Below, one piece after another: positions 8,512-18,100 of a stretch of DNA of 64,000 bases. Location: NCBI GenBank assembly GCA_022775045.1, contig JALFLB010000029.1:1-64000 (forward strand). The letters are read 5' to 3'. Position 1 is the stretch's first letter. The number at the start of each line of letters is the position of its first letter. This DNA is from Agathobacter sp. Lineage in GTDB: Bacteria > Bacillota > Clostridia > Lachnospirales > Lachnospiraceae. Made by a program: the position numbers and the translations under genes. The notes below the pieces were generated by a model. It made no database searches. It saw nothing but the letters and a program-made list of their open reading frames with translations, and was not told the DNA's origin.

Positions 8512-11500
8512 TTATGATCTCGTGCTGGCATAAAATGCCTCTATCTGTGCCTGCTCTGCGTTAAGCCCCTTCTCTTCCATCTGCACAATCGCAAGCTGCA
8601 TGCGGTTGTAATCATACGGAATCACTTTCTTAAACTTCGGCAGATATTCGCTGAAATTGTCAAGGATTTCTTTACCCTTCTCAGAATTCGTAAGAGTCAC
8701 ATGCTCCTTGATCATTTCTTTCAGTTCTAATACATCGTACTTGTTGGTTACTTCCTCGGTAAATACCATGGACTTATTCGTGCGCATGTACAGATCGTTA
8801 TCCTCATCTAATACATAGGCAATACCACCGCTCATTCCGGCAGCGAAGTTCTTTCCAGTCTTACCGAGTACGACAACGCGTCCTCCTGTCATGTATTCAC
8901 ATCCGTGATCACCAACACCCTCAACAACCGCGGTCGCACCAGAGTTACGAACACAGAAACGTTCTCCTGCGACACCATTGATAAATGCTTTGCCGCTGGT
9001 TGCTCCGTAAAGTGCCACGTTACCGATAATAATATTCTCATCCTTCTTAAACTTGACACCTGCCGGCGGGTAGACGATCAATTTTCCTCCGGAAAGACCT
9101 TTTCCAAAGTAATCGTTGGAATCTCCCACAAGTTCCAGAGTCAGCCCTTTCGGGATAAAGGCCCCAAAGCTTTGTCCTCCGGCGCCACTGCACTTTACAA
9201 TAAAAGTATCCTCTGCAAGGGTATCATCATAAGCTTTCGTTATCTCTGATCCAAAAATCGTTCCAAGTGAACGGTTTACATTCGTCACCTCAGTGTCAAT
9301 CATGCGCTTCTGCTTTTTCTCAAGGGCCGGCTTCAGCTGCTTCAACAGTACCGTCATGTCCTTCGTTGAGTCGAGCTCAAAATCATATACCTGCTTCGGA
9401 TCAAAAATCACCTTCTGCTTGGTACCTGCAAACGGATTATTCAAAATATTGCTCAGATCAAGTTTTGCCTCTCTTTCAGAAAGATCATCGCGAACCTTGA
9501 GTAAGTCACTGCGCCCAACCAGCTCATCCACCGTACGGCATCCCAGCTTTGCCATATATTCGCGAAGTTCTTCTGCGATAAAGCGCATAAAATTCTCTAC
9601 ATACTCCGGCTTTCCTGCAAAACGCTTACGAAGCTCCGGATTCTGTGTTGCAATACCTGCAGGACAGGTATCCAGATTACATACACGCATCATCACACAT
9701 CCCATACATACCAGCGGAGCAGTTGCGAAACCGTATTCTTCTGCACCAAGACATGCCGCAATGGCAACATCCTTACCACTCATCAGCTTACCATCCGTCT
9801 CGATACGAACCTTGTTTCGAAGTCCATTCATAATCAATGTCTGATGTGTTTCAGCCAGACCAAGCTCCCATGGAAGCCCCGCATTATGGATAGAACTGCT
9901 TGGAGCTGCTCCTGTACCACCATCATATCCGGAAATCAGAACTACCTGTGCACCGGCTTTGGCAACACCGGCTGCAACGGTACCAACGCCGGCTTCTGAT
10001 ACCAGTTTAACAGAAATTCTTGCATCACGGTTGGCATTCTTTAAATCAAAGATCAGCTGCTCCAGATCCTCAATGGAATAAATATCATGGTGTGGTGGCG
10101 GAGAGATTAACGACACACCAGGGGTAGAAAGTCTGGTTTTTGCAATCCATGGATAGACCTTCTTGCCCGGAAGATGTCCTCCTTCACCAGGCTTTGCTCC
10201 CTGCGCCATCTTAATCTGGATTTCCTGTGCACTGGTCAGATAGCGGCTGGTAACACCGAATCGTCCGGATGCCACCTGCTTAATTGCAGAACAACGGTTC
10301 AGTCCATCCGGACCAACAGTCAGGCGATCCTTATCCTCACCACCTTCACCGGTATTGGATTTTCCGTGTAAATGATTCATTGCAATCGCAAGTGTCTCAT
10401 GTGCCTCTTTTGAAATAGAACCATAAGACATTGCTCCCGTTTTAAAACGAGTGACAATAGAATCCACACTTTCAACCTCTTCCAGCTTAATTCCCTTTTT
10501 CGGATAATTGAAATCCATCAATCCGCGCAGATTGGTATGTTTCTGTTCCTCATCTACAAGCTGGGTATACTGCTTAAACATATTATAATCCCCACGCTGT
10601 GTGGATTGCTGAAGCAGATGGATTGTTGCCGGATTATACAGATGCGCATCAGCACCGCTTCTCATCTTATGACGTCCCTTACTGTCAAGGGTGACATCTG
10701 TCTCAAGTCCCAGCGGATCATAAGCTGCAGAATGCAACGTATTGACATCATCCTCAATATCCTTAATGGAAATACCGCCAATACGGCTGACCGTATTGGT
10801 AAAGTACTTATCAATTACTTCTTTGTCAATACCAAGTGCCTCAAAAATCTTAGACCCCTGATATGACTGGATGGTAGATATTCCCATCTTTGCTGCAATT
10901 TTTACAATGCCGCTGATGATTGCATGATTGTAATCATCCACTGCCGCATAATAATCCTTGTCAAGCATATGCTCATCGATCAACTGCTTGACACTGTCCA
11001 ATGCAAGATAAGGGTTGATTGCACTGGCACCAAAGCCGAGAAGCGTTGCAAAATGGTGAACCTCTCGTGGCTCTCCTGACTCAAGAATCATAGAGAGCGA
11101 AGTACGCTTCTTTGTCTTGACCAGATACTGCTGCAAAGCAGAAACGGCAAGCAGAGAAGGAATTGCTACATGATTGTCATCCACTCCCCTGTCGGAAAGA
11201 ATCAAGATGTTCGCTCCGTCACGGTAAGCACGGTCAGCCTCAATGTAAAGACGGTCTACCGCTTTTTCCAAACTGGTATTCTTATAGTAAGTAATCGGAA
11301 TCGTTGCGACCTTAAATCCCTCTACCTTCATGTTCCGGATTTTCATCAGATCTGTATTGGTCAAAATCGGGTTATTGATTCGAAGAACCTTACAGTTATC
11401 CGGCTTCTCCTCCAAGAGATTACCGGCAGAACCAATATATACTGTAGTAGAAGTAACCACTTCCTCACGAATCGAATCAATTGGAGGATTTGTAACCTGT

Positions 11501-13065
11501 GCGAAAAGCTGCTTAAAATAATTAAACAGTGGTTCACGGTTGCCTGACAGCGCTGCAAGCGGAGTATCAGTTCCCATCGCAGCCGTTCCCTCGATTCCGT
11601 TCTTCGCCATTGGAAGAATCGCATCCTTTAAGGATTCGTATGTATAACCAAAGGCACGCTGCATTCTCTGCAACTCCTCCTTGGTATACTCCGGGACACG
11701 CTCATTCGGGATTTTAAGATCCTGCAGCATCACAATATTGCTGTCCAGCCACTCACCATACGGACGCTTGCCTGCATATTTTTCCTTCAGCTCATCGTCA
11801 TCAATCACACGCCCCTGTACTGTATCTACAAGAAGCATCTTTCCCGGACGAAGACGATCCTTCGTCACTATTCTGGTCGGATCAATATCAAGCACTCCGA
11901 CCTCAGAGGAAAGAATCAGATAATCATCATCTGTAATATAATAGCGGGAAGGACGAAGTCCATTACGATCAAGCACCGCTCCCATCATATCTCCATCAGA
12001 GAAAAGAATAGATGCAGGTCCATCCCAAGGCTCCATCATCGTTGCATAATACTGATAGAAATCCTTCTTCTTCTGGCTCATGACTGCGTTGTTTGCCCAC
12101 GGCTCCGGAATCATGATCATGACTGCAAGAGGAAGATCCATTCCACTCATCACCAAAAACTCGAGCGTATTATCCAGCATTGCAGAATCAGACCCCTCAG
12201 TATTCACAACCGGAAGCACCTTCTGAAACTCTCCACGCAGCTTTCCGGATGCCATAGTTTCCTCGCGGGCAAGCATCTTATCTGCATTGCCCCGAATCGT
12301 ATTGATCTCACCATTATGCACAATAAAACGATTCGGATGTGCTCTCTCCCAGCTCGGATTGGTGTTAGTGGAGAATCTTGAATGCACGGTTGCAATCGCA
12401 GATTCATAATCCGGATCCTGTAAGTCAGAGAAGAACTGACGCAGCTGTTCGACTAAAAACATACCTTTATATACAATCGTTCTGCTGGAGAGTGATGCTA
12501 CATAACTGTCGTCATTAGACTGCTCGAACACACGGCGTGCAACATAAAGCTTACGGTCGAAGTCCAGTCCCTTCTCCACACCATCCGGCCTCTTAATAAA
12601 AGCCTGCATAATACACGGCATACAGTCTCTTGCCTTGTCTGAAAGCTTGTCCGGATGAATCGGAACCTCTCTCCATCCAAGGAATTCCATATTCTCCTTT
12701 TCCACAATGACCTCAAACATCTTCTTGGCCTGATTCTTCTTCAGTTCATCCTGCGGGAAGAAAAACATACCGATACCATAATCTCTCTCCTCCCCCAGCT
12801 CAATACCAAGAGGCTTTACCGCCTTCTTGAAGAATTTATGGGAAATCTGGAGAAGAATGCCGACACCGTCACCTGTCTTACCGTCTGCATCCTTTCCCGC
12901 TCTATGCTTTAAGTTCTCTACAATCTTCAAAGCATTCTCAACCGTCTGATGGGTCTTAATACCCTTAATATTGACAACAGCACCGATTCCACAGTTATCG
13001 TGCTCGAAACGCGGGTCATATAAACCCTTAGCTGTTGCTGTACTCTCATTCCACTGCTCTTTCAT
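8512..13065 (-). CDS. gltB: Glutamate synthase large subunit
   Basis: GltB binds glutamine and 2-oxoglutarate. I start it at the ATG at 13065 (MKEQWNESTATAK), preceded by AAGGA, giving 1517 residues, the usual size; an upstream in-frame start at 13185 would add 40 non-conserved residues and lacks a site. The N-terminal class II amidotransferase domain has the catalytic Cys25 in EHDNCGIGAVV, which becomes N-terminal after propeptide removal. The central FMN domain contains VSEAGVGTVAAGVAKAGA and SGYDGGTGAAP, with the 3Fe-4S cysteines in CMGCVMMRVCNLDTCPAG. The C-terminal GXGXG beta-helix domain ends the protein. It is the first gene of gltBD; upstream are a promoter and a palindrome. Confidence 0.97.
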   Translation of the reverse strand: MKEQWNESTATAKGLYDPRFEHDNCGIGAVVNIKGIKTHQTVENALKIVENLKHRAGKDADGKTGDGVGILLQISHKFFKKAVKPLGIELGEERDYGIGMFFFPQDELKKNQAKKMFEVIVEKENMEFLGWREVPIHPDKLSDKARDCMPCIMQAFIKRPDGVEKGLDFDRKLYVARRVFEQSNDDSYVASLSSRTIVYKGMFLVEQLRQFFSDLQDPDYESAIATVHSRFSTNTNPSWERAHPNRFIVHNGEINTIRGNADKMLAREETMASGKLRGEFQKVLPVVNTEGSDSAMLDNTLEFLVMSGMDLPLAVMIMIPEPWANNAVMSQKKKDFYQYYATMMEPWDGPASILFSDGDMMGAVLDRNGLRPSRYYITDDDYLILSSEVGVLDIDPTRIVTKDRLRPGKMLLVDTVQGRVIDDDELKEKYAGKRPYGEWLDSNIVMLQDLKIPNERVPEYTKEELQRMQRAFGYTYESLKDAILPMAKNGIEGTAAMGTDTPLAALSGNREPLFNYFKQLFAQVTNPPIDSIREEVVTSTTVYIGSAGNLLEEKPDNCKVLRINNPILTNTDLMKIRNMKVEGFKVATIPITYYKNTSLEKAVDRLYIEADRAYRDGANILILSDRGVDDNHVAIPSLLAVSALQQYLVKTKKRTSLSMILESGEPREVHHFATLLGFGASAINPYLALDSVKQLIDEHMLDKDYYAAVDDYNHAIISGIVKIAAKMGISTIQSYQGSKIFEALGIDKEVIDKYFTNTVSRIGGISIKDIEDDVNTLHSAAYDPLGLETDVTLDSKGRHKMRSGADAHLYNPATIHLLQQSTQRGDYNMFKQYTQLVDEEQKHTNLRGLMDFNYPKKGIKLEEVESVDSIVTRFKTGAMSYGSISKEAHETLAIAMNHLHGKSNTGEGGEDKDRLTVGPDGLNRCSAIKQVASGRFGVTSRYLTSAQEIQIKMAQGAKPGEGGHLPGKKVYPWIAKTRLSTPGVSLISPPPHHDIYSIEDLEQLIFDLKNANRDARISVKLVSEAGVGTVAAGVAKAGAQVVLISGYDGGTGAAPSSSIHNAGLPWELGLAETHQTLIMNGLRNKVRIETDGKLMSGKDVAIAACLGAEEYGFATAPLVCMGCVMMRVCNLDTCPAGIATQNPELRKRFAGKPEYVENFMRFIAEELREYMAKLGCRTVDELVGRSDLLKVRDDLSEREAKLDLSNILNNPFAGTKQKVIFDPKQVYDFELDSTKDMTVLLKQLKPALEKKQKRMIDTEVTNVNRSLGTIFGSEITKAYDDTLAEDTFIVKCSGAGGQSFGAFIPKGLTLELVGDSNDYFGKGLSGGKLIVYPPAGVKFKKDENIIIGNVALYGATSGKAFINGVAGERFCVRNSGATAVVEGVGDHGCEYMTGGRVVVLGKTGKNFAAGMSGGIAYVLDEDNDLYMRTNKSMVFTEEVTNKYDVLELKEMIKEHVTLTNSEKGKEILDNFSEYLPKFKKVIPYDYNRMQLAIVQMEEKGLNAEQAQIEAFYASTRS

Positions 13066-13105
13066 AGGATTATCCTTTCTTAGTATTTTTCTCTTACTGA
13101 TATCA

Positions 13106-13135
13106 ATTTTACTACCGCAGCAATATTTTTGTAAA
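13106..13135 (-). promoter_or_regulatory. Candidate gltB promoter
   Basis: The minus strand shows TTTACA (13135-13130), 18 bp, then TAAAAT (13111-13106), about 40 bp before the gltB start. The next upstream element is a perfect palindrome, which fits an activated promoter. Confidence 0.5.
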
Positions 13136-13152
13136 CACCTTTTTTCTTTAAG

Positions 13153-13171
13153 TTGTCTGATAATCAGACAA
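13153..13171. promoter_or_regulatory. Perfect palindrome upstream of gltB, candidate operator
   Basis: TTGTCTGA-TAA-TCAGACAA is an 8-3-8 perfect palindrome centred near -60 relative to the predicted gltB start point. That position and its T-N11-A content are typical for LysR-type activators such as GltC, which controls gltAB in Bacillus subtilis. No such regulator gene is in the window, so the link is inference. Confidence 0.5.
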
Positions 13172-13246
13172 TATAACTTCATCATCCTAATTCATTCACA
13201 CAATTTAACTGGTTTATTTTAATTAGTATGCTATATAGAAACAATT

Positions 13247-13291
13247 TAAGGGTTTCATTCTTGAAAATATTTTTCAAAAGTGAAACCCTTA
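13247..13291 (-). terminator. Long nested hairpin downstream of the ABC-F gene
   Basis: An outer stem TAAGGGTTTCA / TGAAACCCTTA (11 bp, perfect) encloses an inner stem TTGAAAA / TTTTCAA with only three unpaired bases on each side. It lies 76 bp beyond the ABC-F stop; the minus-strand sequence after it is T-rich but not a clean U-run. A terminator is the likeliest role, with an operator as the alternative. Confidence 0.45.
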
Positions 13292-13367
13292 TAGCCCGGA
13301 TTTTAAAGTTGTATCAATTTTTCATTCAATTTATCATGTTGTTTTTCCAGGAAATTAGTCCTATTTC

Positions 13368-14882
13368 TTACATTTCAACCACCCGAGTAGCAATTCTTTC
13401 ACGAAAGCGCACATCATGGTCCACCAGCAGCATCGTTGGTTCGTACTTAAGCAGAAGTGACTCAATCTGCATGCGGGTAAACACATCAATATAATTCAGG
13501 GGTTCATCCCAGATATAAAGATGCGCAGGTGTCATCAGGCTCGCCGCAATCAGAACCTTTTTCTTCTGTCCCTCCGAAAAATCCTCCATTGGCTTCACAA
13601 ACTGTGTTCGCTCCATGTCCAGCTGACGAAGCAGTGCACAGAACAGACTCTCATCAAGTCCCTTCCTGTGGCAGAATTCTTTGATCCCTCCGTACAAAAA
13701 GCTGGTGTCCTGATTGATATAGGAAACGGTAATCCCACCTCCCACAGACAGTTCACCGCTTGTATGCAACTGTACTCCCGCCTGGTCTCCAAGAATTGCT
13801 CTAATCAGTGTCGATTTGCCACAACCATTTGCCCCGTGCAAAAAGACCCGCTCTCCGCGTTTCAGCTCAAAATCCAGACTCTGAAGGACATGCTCCCCCT
13901 CCGGATCATATCCCGCTGAAAACTGTCTCGCATAAATCAGTCTCTCCTTGTGGTAAGTAAGGGGCTGAAGCTTAAGTTCCACCGGCCGTTCAATATCTGC
14001 CAACAGACCTTCCTTCTCCTGAATTTCCCGCTCCATCCGCTTCTCATAGCTTTTCACTCTCGCCTGCATTTTCTTCGTCTTGGCCCCGATGTATGCCCTC
14101 GTTGAGATACAGCGATCCGGCTCCTTAAGAGGATCAAATCCGATCTTGGAATTTTCACTTTTGTCCGCCCATCTCGAAGTTCGACCCGCCGCCCTTTGCA
14201 GGGATGCAATTTCTCTTTTGTGTTTTTCATTCTCCGCCTCCGAAAAGGCATCCTTTCGCCTCTTGTTTTCCCACCAGCTGGAAAAATTGCCACTCTGTAC
14301 ATCGATGGACTGGCGGTTTAATACCAGCACATGATCAATGCAGGCATCCAGCAGATCCCTGTCATGGGAAACCAGGATAAATCCCTTTTTCCCCCGAAGA
14401 TATTCCCTGACCTGTTCTCTCGCCTCCTGGTCAAGATGATTGGTCGGTTCATCGATCAGAAGAAAATCATTTTCCCCGGAAAACAGAACAGCGAGAAGCA
14501 CCTTGGTGCGCTGTCCATGACTCAGAATTTCAAAAGGCTGGTACAATACCTCTGCATCCAAATTTAGCAGATTCAGCTCGCAGATTACACGCCACTGTTC
14601 TACCCCCGGCTTAATTTCTTCCATGAAATCGACCGCACATTGCCTCATCTGGTTTTCACTGACTACATATGGAAAATAATCAAACACCGTCGAAGTACAA
14701 ATACTTCCACAGTATTCATATTTTCCCATGAGAAGGTTTAAAAACGTTGTCTTTCCTTTTCCGTTTCTTCCAATAAAACCAAGCTTCCAATTCGTATCAA
14801 TAGAAAATGATACGTGTTCGAAGACCGGATCAAAATTTCCCTCATAAAAAAATGTGAGGTCTGTCACTTGAATTAATGCCAT
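13368..14882 (-). CDS. ABC-F ribosome protection protein, Lsa-like
   Basis: The 504-residue soluble protein has two ABC domains and no membrane segment. Domain 1 has Walker A GFIGRNGKGKTTFLN, signature LSHGQRTKVLL and Walker B LLIDEPTNHLD. Domain 2 has GANGCGKSTLI, SEGQKKKVLIAAS and WDEPLNYIDVFTRMQ, the last being typical of the Lsa/Vga-type antibiotic-resistance ABC-F group. A basic interdomain linker (about residues 190-300) is the arm that reaches into the ribosomal exit site. The ATG at 14882 is chosen because AAGGAGG lies seven bases before it; the ATG six bases earlier overlaps the site. Lsa-type proteins protect against lincosamides, pleuromutilins and streptogramin A, but resistance cannot be read from sequence alone. 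The leader with uORF and terminator supports inducible expression. Confidence 0.82.
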   Translation of the reverse strand: MALIQVTDLTFFYEGNFDPVFEHVSFSIDTNWKLGFIGRNGKGKTTFLNLLMGKYEYCGSICTSTVFDYFPYVVSENQMRQCAVDFMEEIKPGVEQWRVICELNLLNLDAEVLYQPFEILSHGQRTKVLLAVLFSGENDFLLIDEPTNHLDQEAREQVREYLRGKKGFILVSHDRDLLDACIDHVLVLNRQSIDVQSGNFSSWWENKRRKDAFSEAENEKHKREIASLQRAAGRTSRWADKSENSKIGFDPLKEPDRCISTRAYIGAKTKKMQARVKSYEKRMEREIQEKEGLLADIERPVELKLQPLTYHKERLIYARQFSAGYDPEGEHVLQSLDFELKRGERVFLHGANGCGKSTLIRAILGDQAGVQLHTSGELSVGGGITVSYINQDTSFLYGGIKEFCHRKGLDESLFCALLRQLDMERTQFVKPMEDFSEGQKKKVLIAASLMTPAHLYIWDEPLNYIDVFTRMQIESLLLKYEPTMLLVDHDVRFRERIATRVVEM

Positions 14883-14960
14883 ATACATTCCTCCTTAAAA
14901 AAGGCTGCCAAACGCATTACAATTCTGTTCATCCTCACATTATATCAATAAAATTACACG

Positions 14961-14999
14961 AAAAAAGAGGTTATGAAATGAGAATCATAATCCACCTTT
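14961..14999 (-). terminator. Attenuator-like terminator in the ABC-F leader
   Basis: On the minus strand AAAGGTGGATTATGA pairs with TCATAACCTCTTT around an 8-nt loop, with one bulged A and one T-T mismatch, and is followed by further T residues. It ends 78 bp before the ABC-F start, the position expected of a conditional terminator. Confidence 0.5.
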
Positions 15000-15096
15000 G
15001 GCAACACGAATACAGTTCCCTGTCCTATAGCCTTACAATACACGCAGTTCCCAGCTAAATAAAACAGGTCCATGATTACACGGTTACAAAAGCAGA

Positions 15097-15108
15097 CTAT
15101 CTTCTCAT
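15097..15108 (-). CDS. Three-codon upstream ORF (Met-Arg-Arg) in the ABC-F leader
   Basis: The minus strand reads GAGGTG-AAAGG-ATG AGA AGA TAG: a strong ribosome binding site at correct spacing followed by a three-residue ORF. Very short upstream ORFs are known to drive ribosome-mediated attenuation of ABC-F resistance genes, for example the leader of Listeria lmo0919. The sequence is seen directly; its role is inferred. Confidence 0.45.
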   Translation of the reverse strand: MRR

Positions 15109-15193
15109 CCTTTCACCTCTTTCTCAATCCTAATTCATAATGCTGTCTGTCTAAAACAACACTCTTTCAACTAGTTTTATGCTAACAAAATAA

Positions 15194-18100
15194 TTACAGC
15201 TTGTCAACATACTTCTCACGAATGATATCATTCGTCATGCAATGACATCCCTTCAGCTTCCAGATACCGTTCTCATGCTGATAAGCAACACCGATACAGC
15301 GCACCCAAACCTCCCCTTTTTCCGGATGTCTCCACAGATATTCAACTTCAACACTTCTCCCGGTCTCCATCATTTCAGTGACCGCATGATTGATATAATC
15401 GGTATATTTTTCATCAATATTGCGATACCACTGCTCGTAGTACCCCTCCGGTGTCAGAGTCTTCTCAACTCCAAGAATATTCTTCATGCTCCGGTCCACA
15501 TACATACGCTTCGCTCCGGTATTTTCATCCAGTTCTATCATCCACATTCCCTGTTGCAAAGCAGTCAGAATCTCGCTGTCCCGAAGCATACTGGTCATAT
15601 CTGCAATCAAATCCCTGGAAGCATCCAACATCTGGTTACCTGCAAGAATTCTGGTCAGTAATGGGGTAATCTTGCGTAAAAACCGATTATCATACGGAAA
15701 TGCTTTCGGATTATCCAATCCAATAAATCCAAAGAGCCGTCCCTCCCGCATCATCGGCACAATCATCAATCTTCGAATTCCCTGTTTATCCAGAATATCG
15801 AAAAGTGCCGGTTTGTTTTCCTTATAACAGGACACATCCTTCACAATGACTTCTTTGTCCTGCTCCAGGTTTTCCATCCATGGAGCAATCATCTTCTCAG
15901 GAACGGATGCGAGCATCATCTGCTGGCTTTCAACATCTTTGTCACACCATTCACAAATATTGCTCCATGACTGGTTGTCCGCAGAATGCACAAAAATGTA
16001 ACACCTGTCAGCCTGATAAAACTCTCCGGTTTTCTGCAAGACGCCACAAATCACCTCTCCATCCGACTGATTCGTACCGGACTCCGCCAGTGCTTTAATA
16101 AGGGCATCCTCAATTGCAAGGGCATCCTGCATCTCCTTCATTGCGAGATCCATCACGCTCATATCCATACCAATCTGCAAATGTGCCTTGCGCCCATTCC
16201 AGTCGATATACTTTTCTTTAATAAGCATACGGCTTCCCAGATATTCATTATAATATTGTCTTGTAGTGAATGATTTATACTGAAGGTTTGTACTCGTACA
16301 ACCATCACATGGCTGTTTTTTCCCCTCTATCACCTCATAGCATTTCCTGCCCACATAGTTCTCACCCGCACCGGTCAGCCGCTGTGCCACATAATTCATA
16401 TAATACAGTTCATGAGTCTCTTCATCCATCACGTAGATTACATCTTCCATCTGATCAAGAATCTGCTTATACTCCGCTAAATCTAATGCTTTCTTATCTC
16501 TGTGCTCAATCTGTTCGCTTTTACTCTTCTTCCAGCGCTCTTCCTCTCCATGCTCAAAGATATAGTTCTCTGCAAACACATCTGCATCCAACGGCTTACT
16601 GAAATAAAATCCCTGCAGTTCCTCAGGCGCTAACTCCGCAAGGGTCTGCAGTTCCTCTGCTGTCTCAACCCCCTCACACACAACACGAATCTGGCTGCTG
16701 CGCGCAAGCTCCAGAATATTGGCAAGCAGCCGGTAATTATAAGCACTCATATCAATATGACTGATAAAACAGCGATCCACCTTAACTTCATCGATGGCCA
16801 GGCTCTTCAGATAACCCAGACTCGAATATCCGGTTCCAAAATCATCCATGGAAATCTGGATTCCACGCTTTCCCCACTGGTAAAACAGCTGATTATACTT
16901 GGTATAATCCTGCAGTTGCATGCTCTCAGTAAGTTCAAGAACAATTGCATCGCCCGGCAAATTCTCCTGTTCCAGCAGATCATAAATTGTCTGACTTAAA
17001 TCCTTATACTCCAATTGCACATAGGAAAGATTGATACTCATACGGAAATTCGGATTGTGCCTGCGCCACTTTGCACACTGACCGATTGCCTCCTTTAATA
17101 TCCAATTCCCCACCTGCACAATCATTCCACTCTGTTCAAGAATTCCGATAAACTGATCCGGCGGTACAACACCCCTGTACTGAGAACGAAAACGTAATAA
17201 TGCCTCTGCACCTACGACTTCATATCCATCAACCGACACCTGCGGCTGATAAACAAGATAAAATCCTTTGCAGTCATCTTTAATACTATTACGAAGTTCC
17301 TCTGTCAGATCAATCGTCGACAACTGCTTCTCATAGTCTTCTGCCGAGAAGAATTCCAAATGATTTCTTCCATTCTGTTTTGCACGATCCAACGCACTTT
17401 CCGCATAATCATACAATGCATTAGTGTCCCGGACCTCCATAATCGGATAACAGACTGCGCCGGCAGAAAATGTGCAATTCTCCTTCATCCGGTTCTGTAT
17501 TTCATGATAAGCTTCCCTCGCCTGCTCTGCCGTATAATCAACAAAATTAACAGCAAAACAATCCCCATCCATGCGATACACCGGAAGCATCATGTCCACA
17601 CAATTTTCCAAATGCGCAGCAAGTCTTTTTAAGACATAATTTCCATAACCTCTTCCATACTTGGTATTGATATTTTTGAACCGGTCAACGCCCAGAATCA
17701 TGAGCACACCTTTTTTGTCTGCTTCGATTGCCCTCTTCAGGTTTGCATGCAGCTCACTGCTCAAAAAGAGCCCGGTCACAGAATCAACCTTGCCTGAAAG
17801 TGCCGTATCGGAAATTCTGCCAATCATCAAATCCGGCTTTCCCTCATCATCGCTAATTACCTTTCCACGACAACTGATCCACACCAGATTTCCACCATTG
17901 TCAACAAGGCGGTAAACCATATCGTGAGTCACACATTCCCCACGCTGGATCTCCTCCATATTTTGCAGCCATGGAGCCAGATCCCTCTCATAAATTATTC
18001 CAGCATAATCACAGAATCTACACTGATTGTTCTCATCTAACGGCAACAAATACCGCTTTGCGAACTTGTCGCTCGCGAGATGAACGATTCCCTCTTTTAC

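Larger units (their letters stand above)
13066..13367. other. Intergenic region between ABC-F and gltB
   Basis: This 302-bp region has no gene I can support. It contains the gltB binding site and promoter, the 19-bp palindrome and the 45-nt nested hairpin, each listed separately. Confidence 0.6.
14883..15193 (-). promoter_or_regulatory. Leader region of the ABC-F gene
   Basis: This 311-bp non-coding stretch appears to be a regulatory 5' leader. From upstream to downstream it holds a three-codon ORF with a strong binding site (15108-15097), two copies of GGGAACTG about 30 nt apart (in the revcomp of roughly 15015-15053), a terminator-like hairpin (14999-14961), and the ABC-F binding site. No protein-coding gene is supported here on either strand. 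Confidence 0.55.

Noticed and set aside
14876-15058. Plus-strand frame with a possible small ORF (MRIIIHLWQHEYSS...) upstream of the ABC-F gene
   Set aside because: It overlaps the hairpin of the leader on the other strand and has no downstream gene in the same direction.
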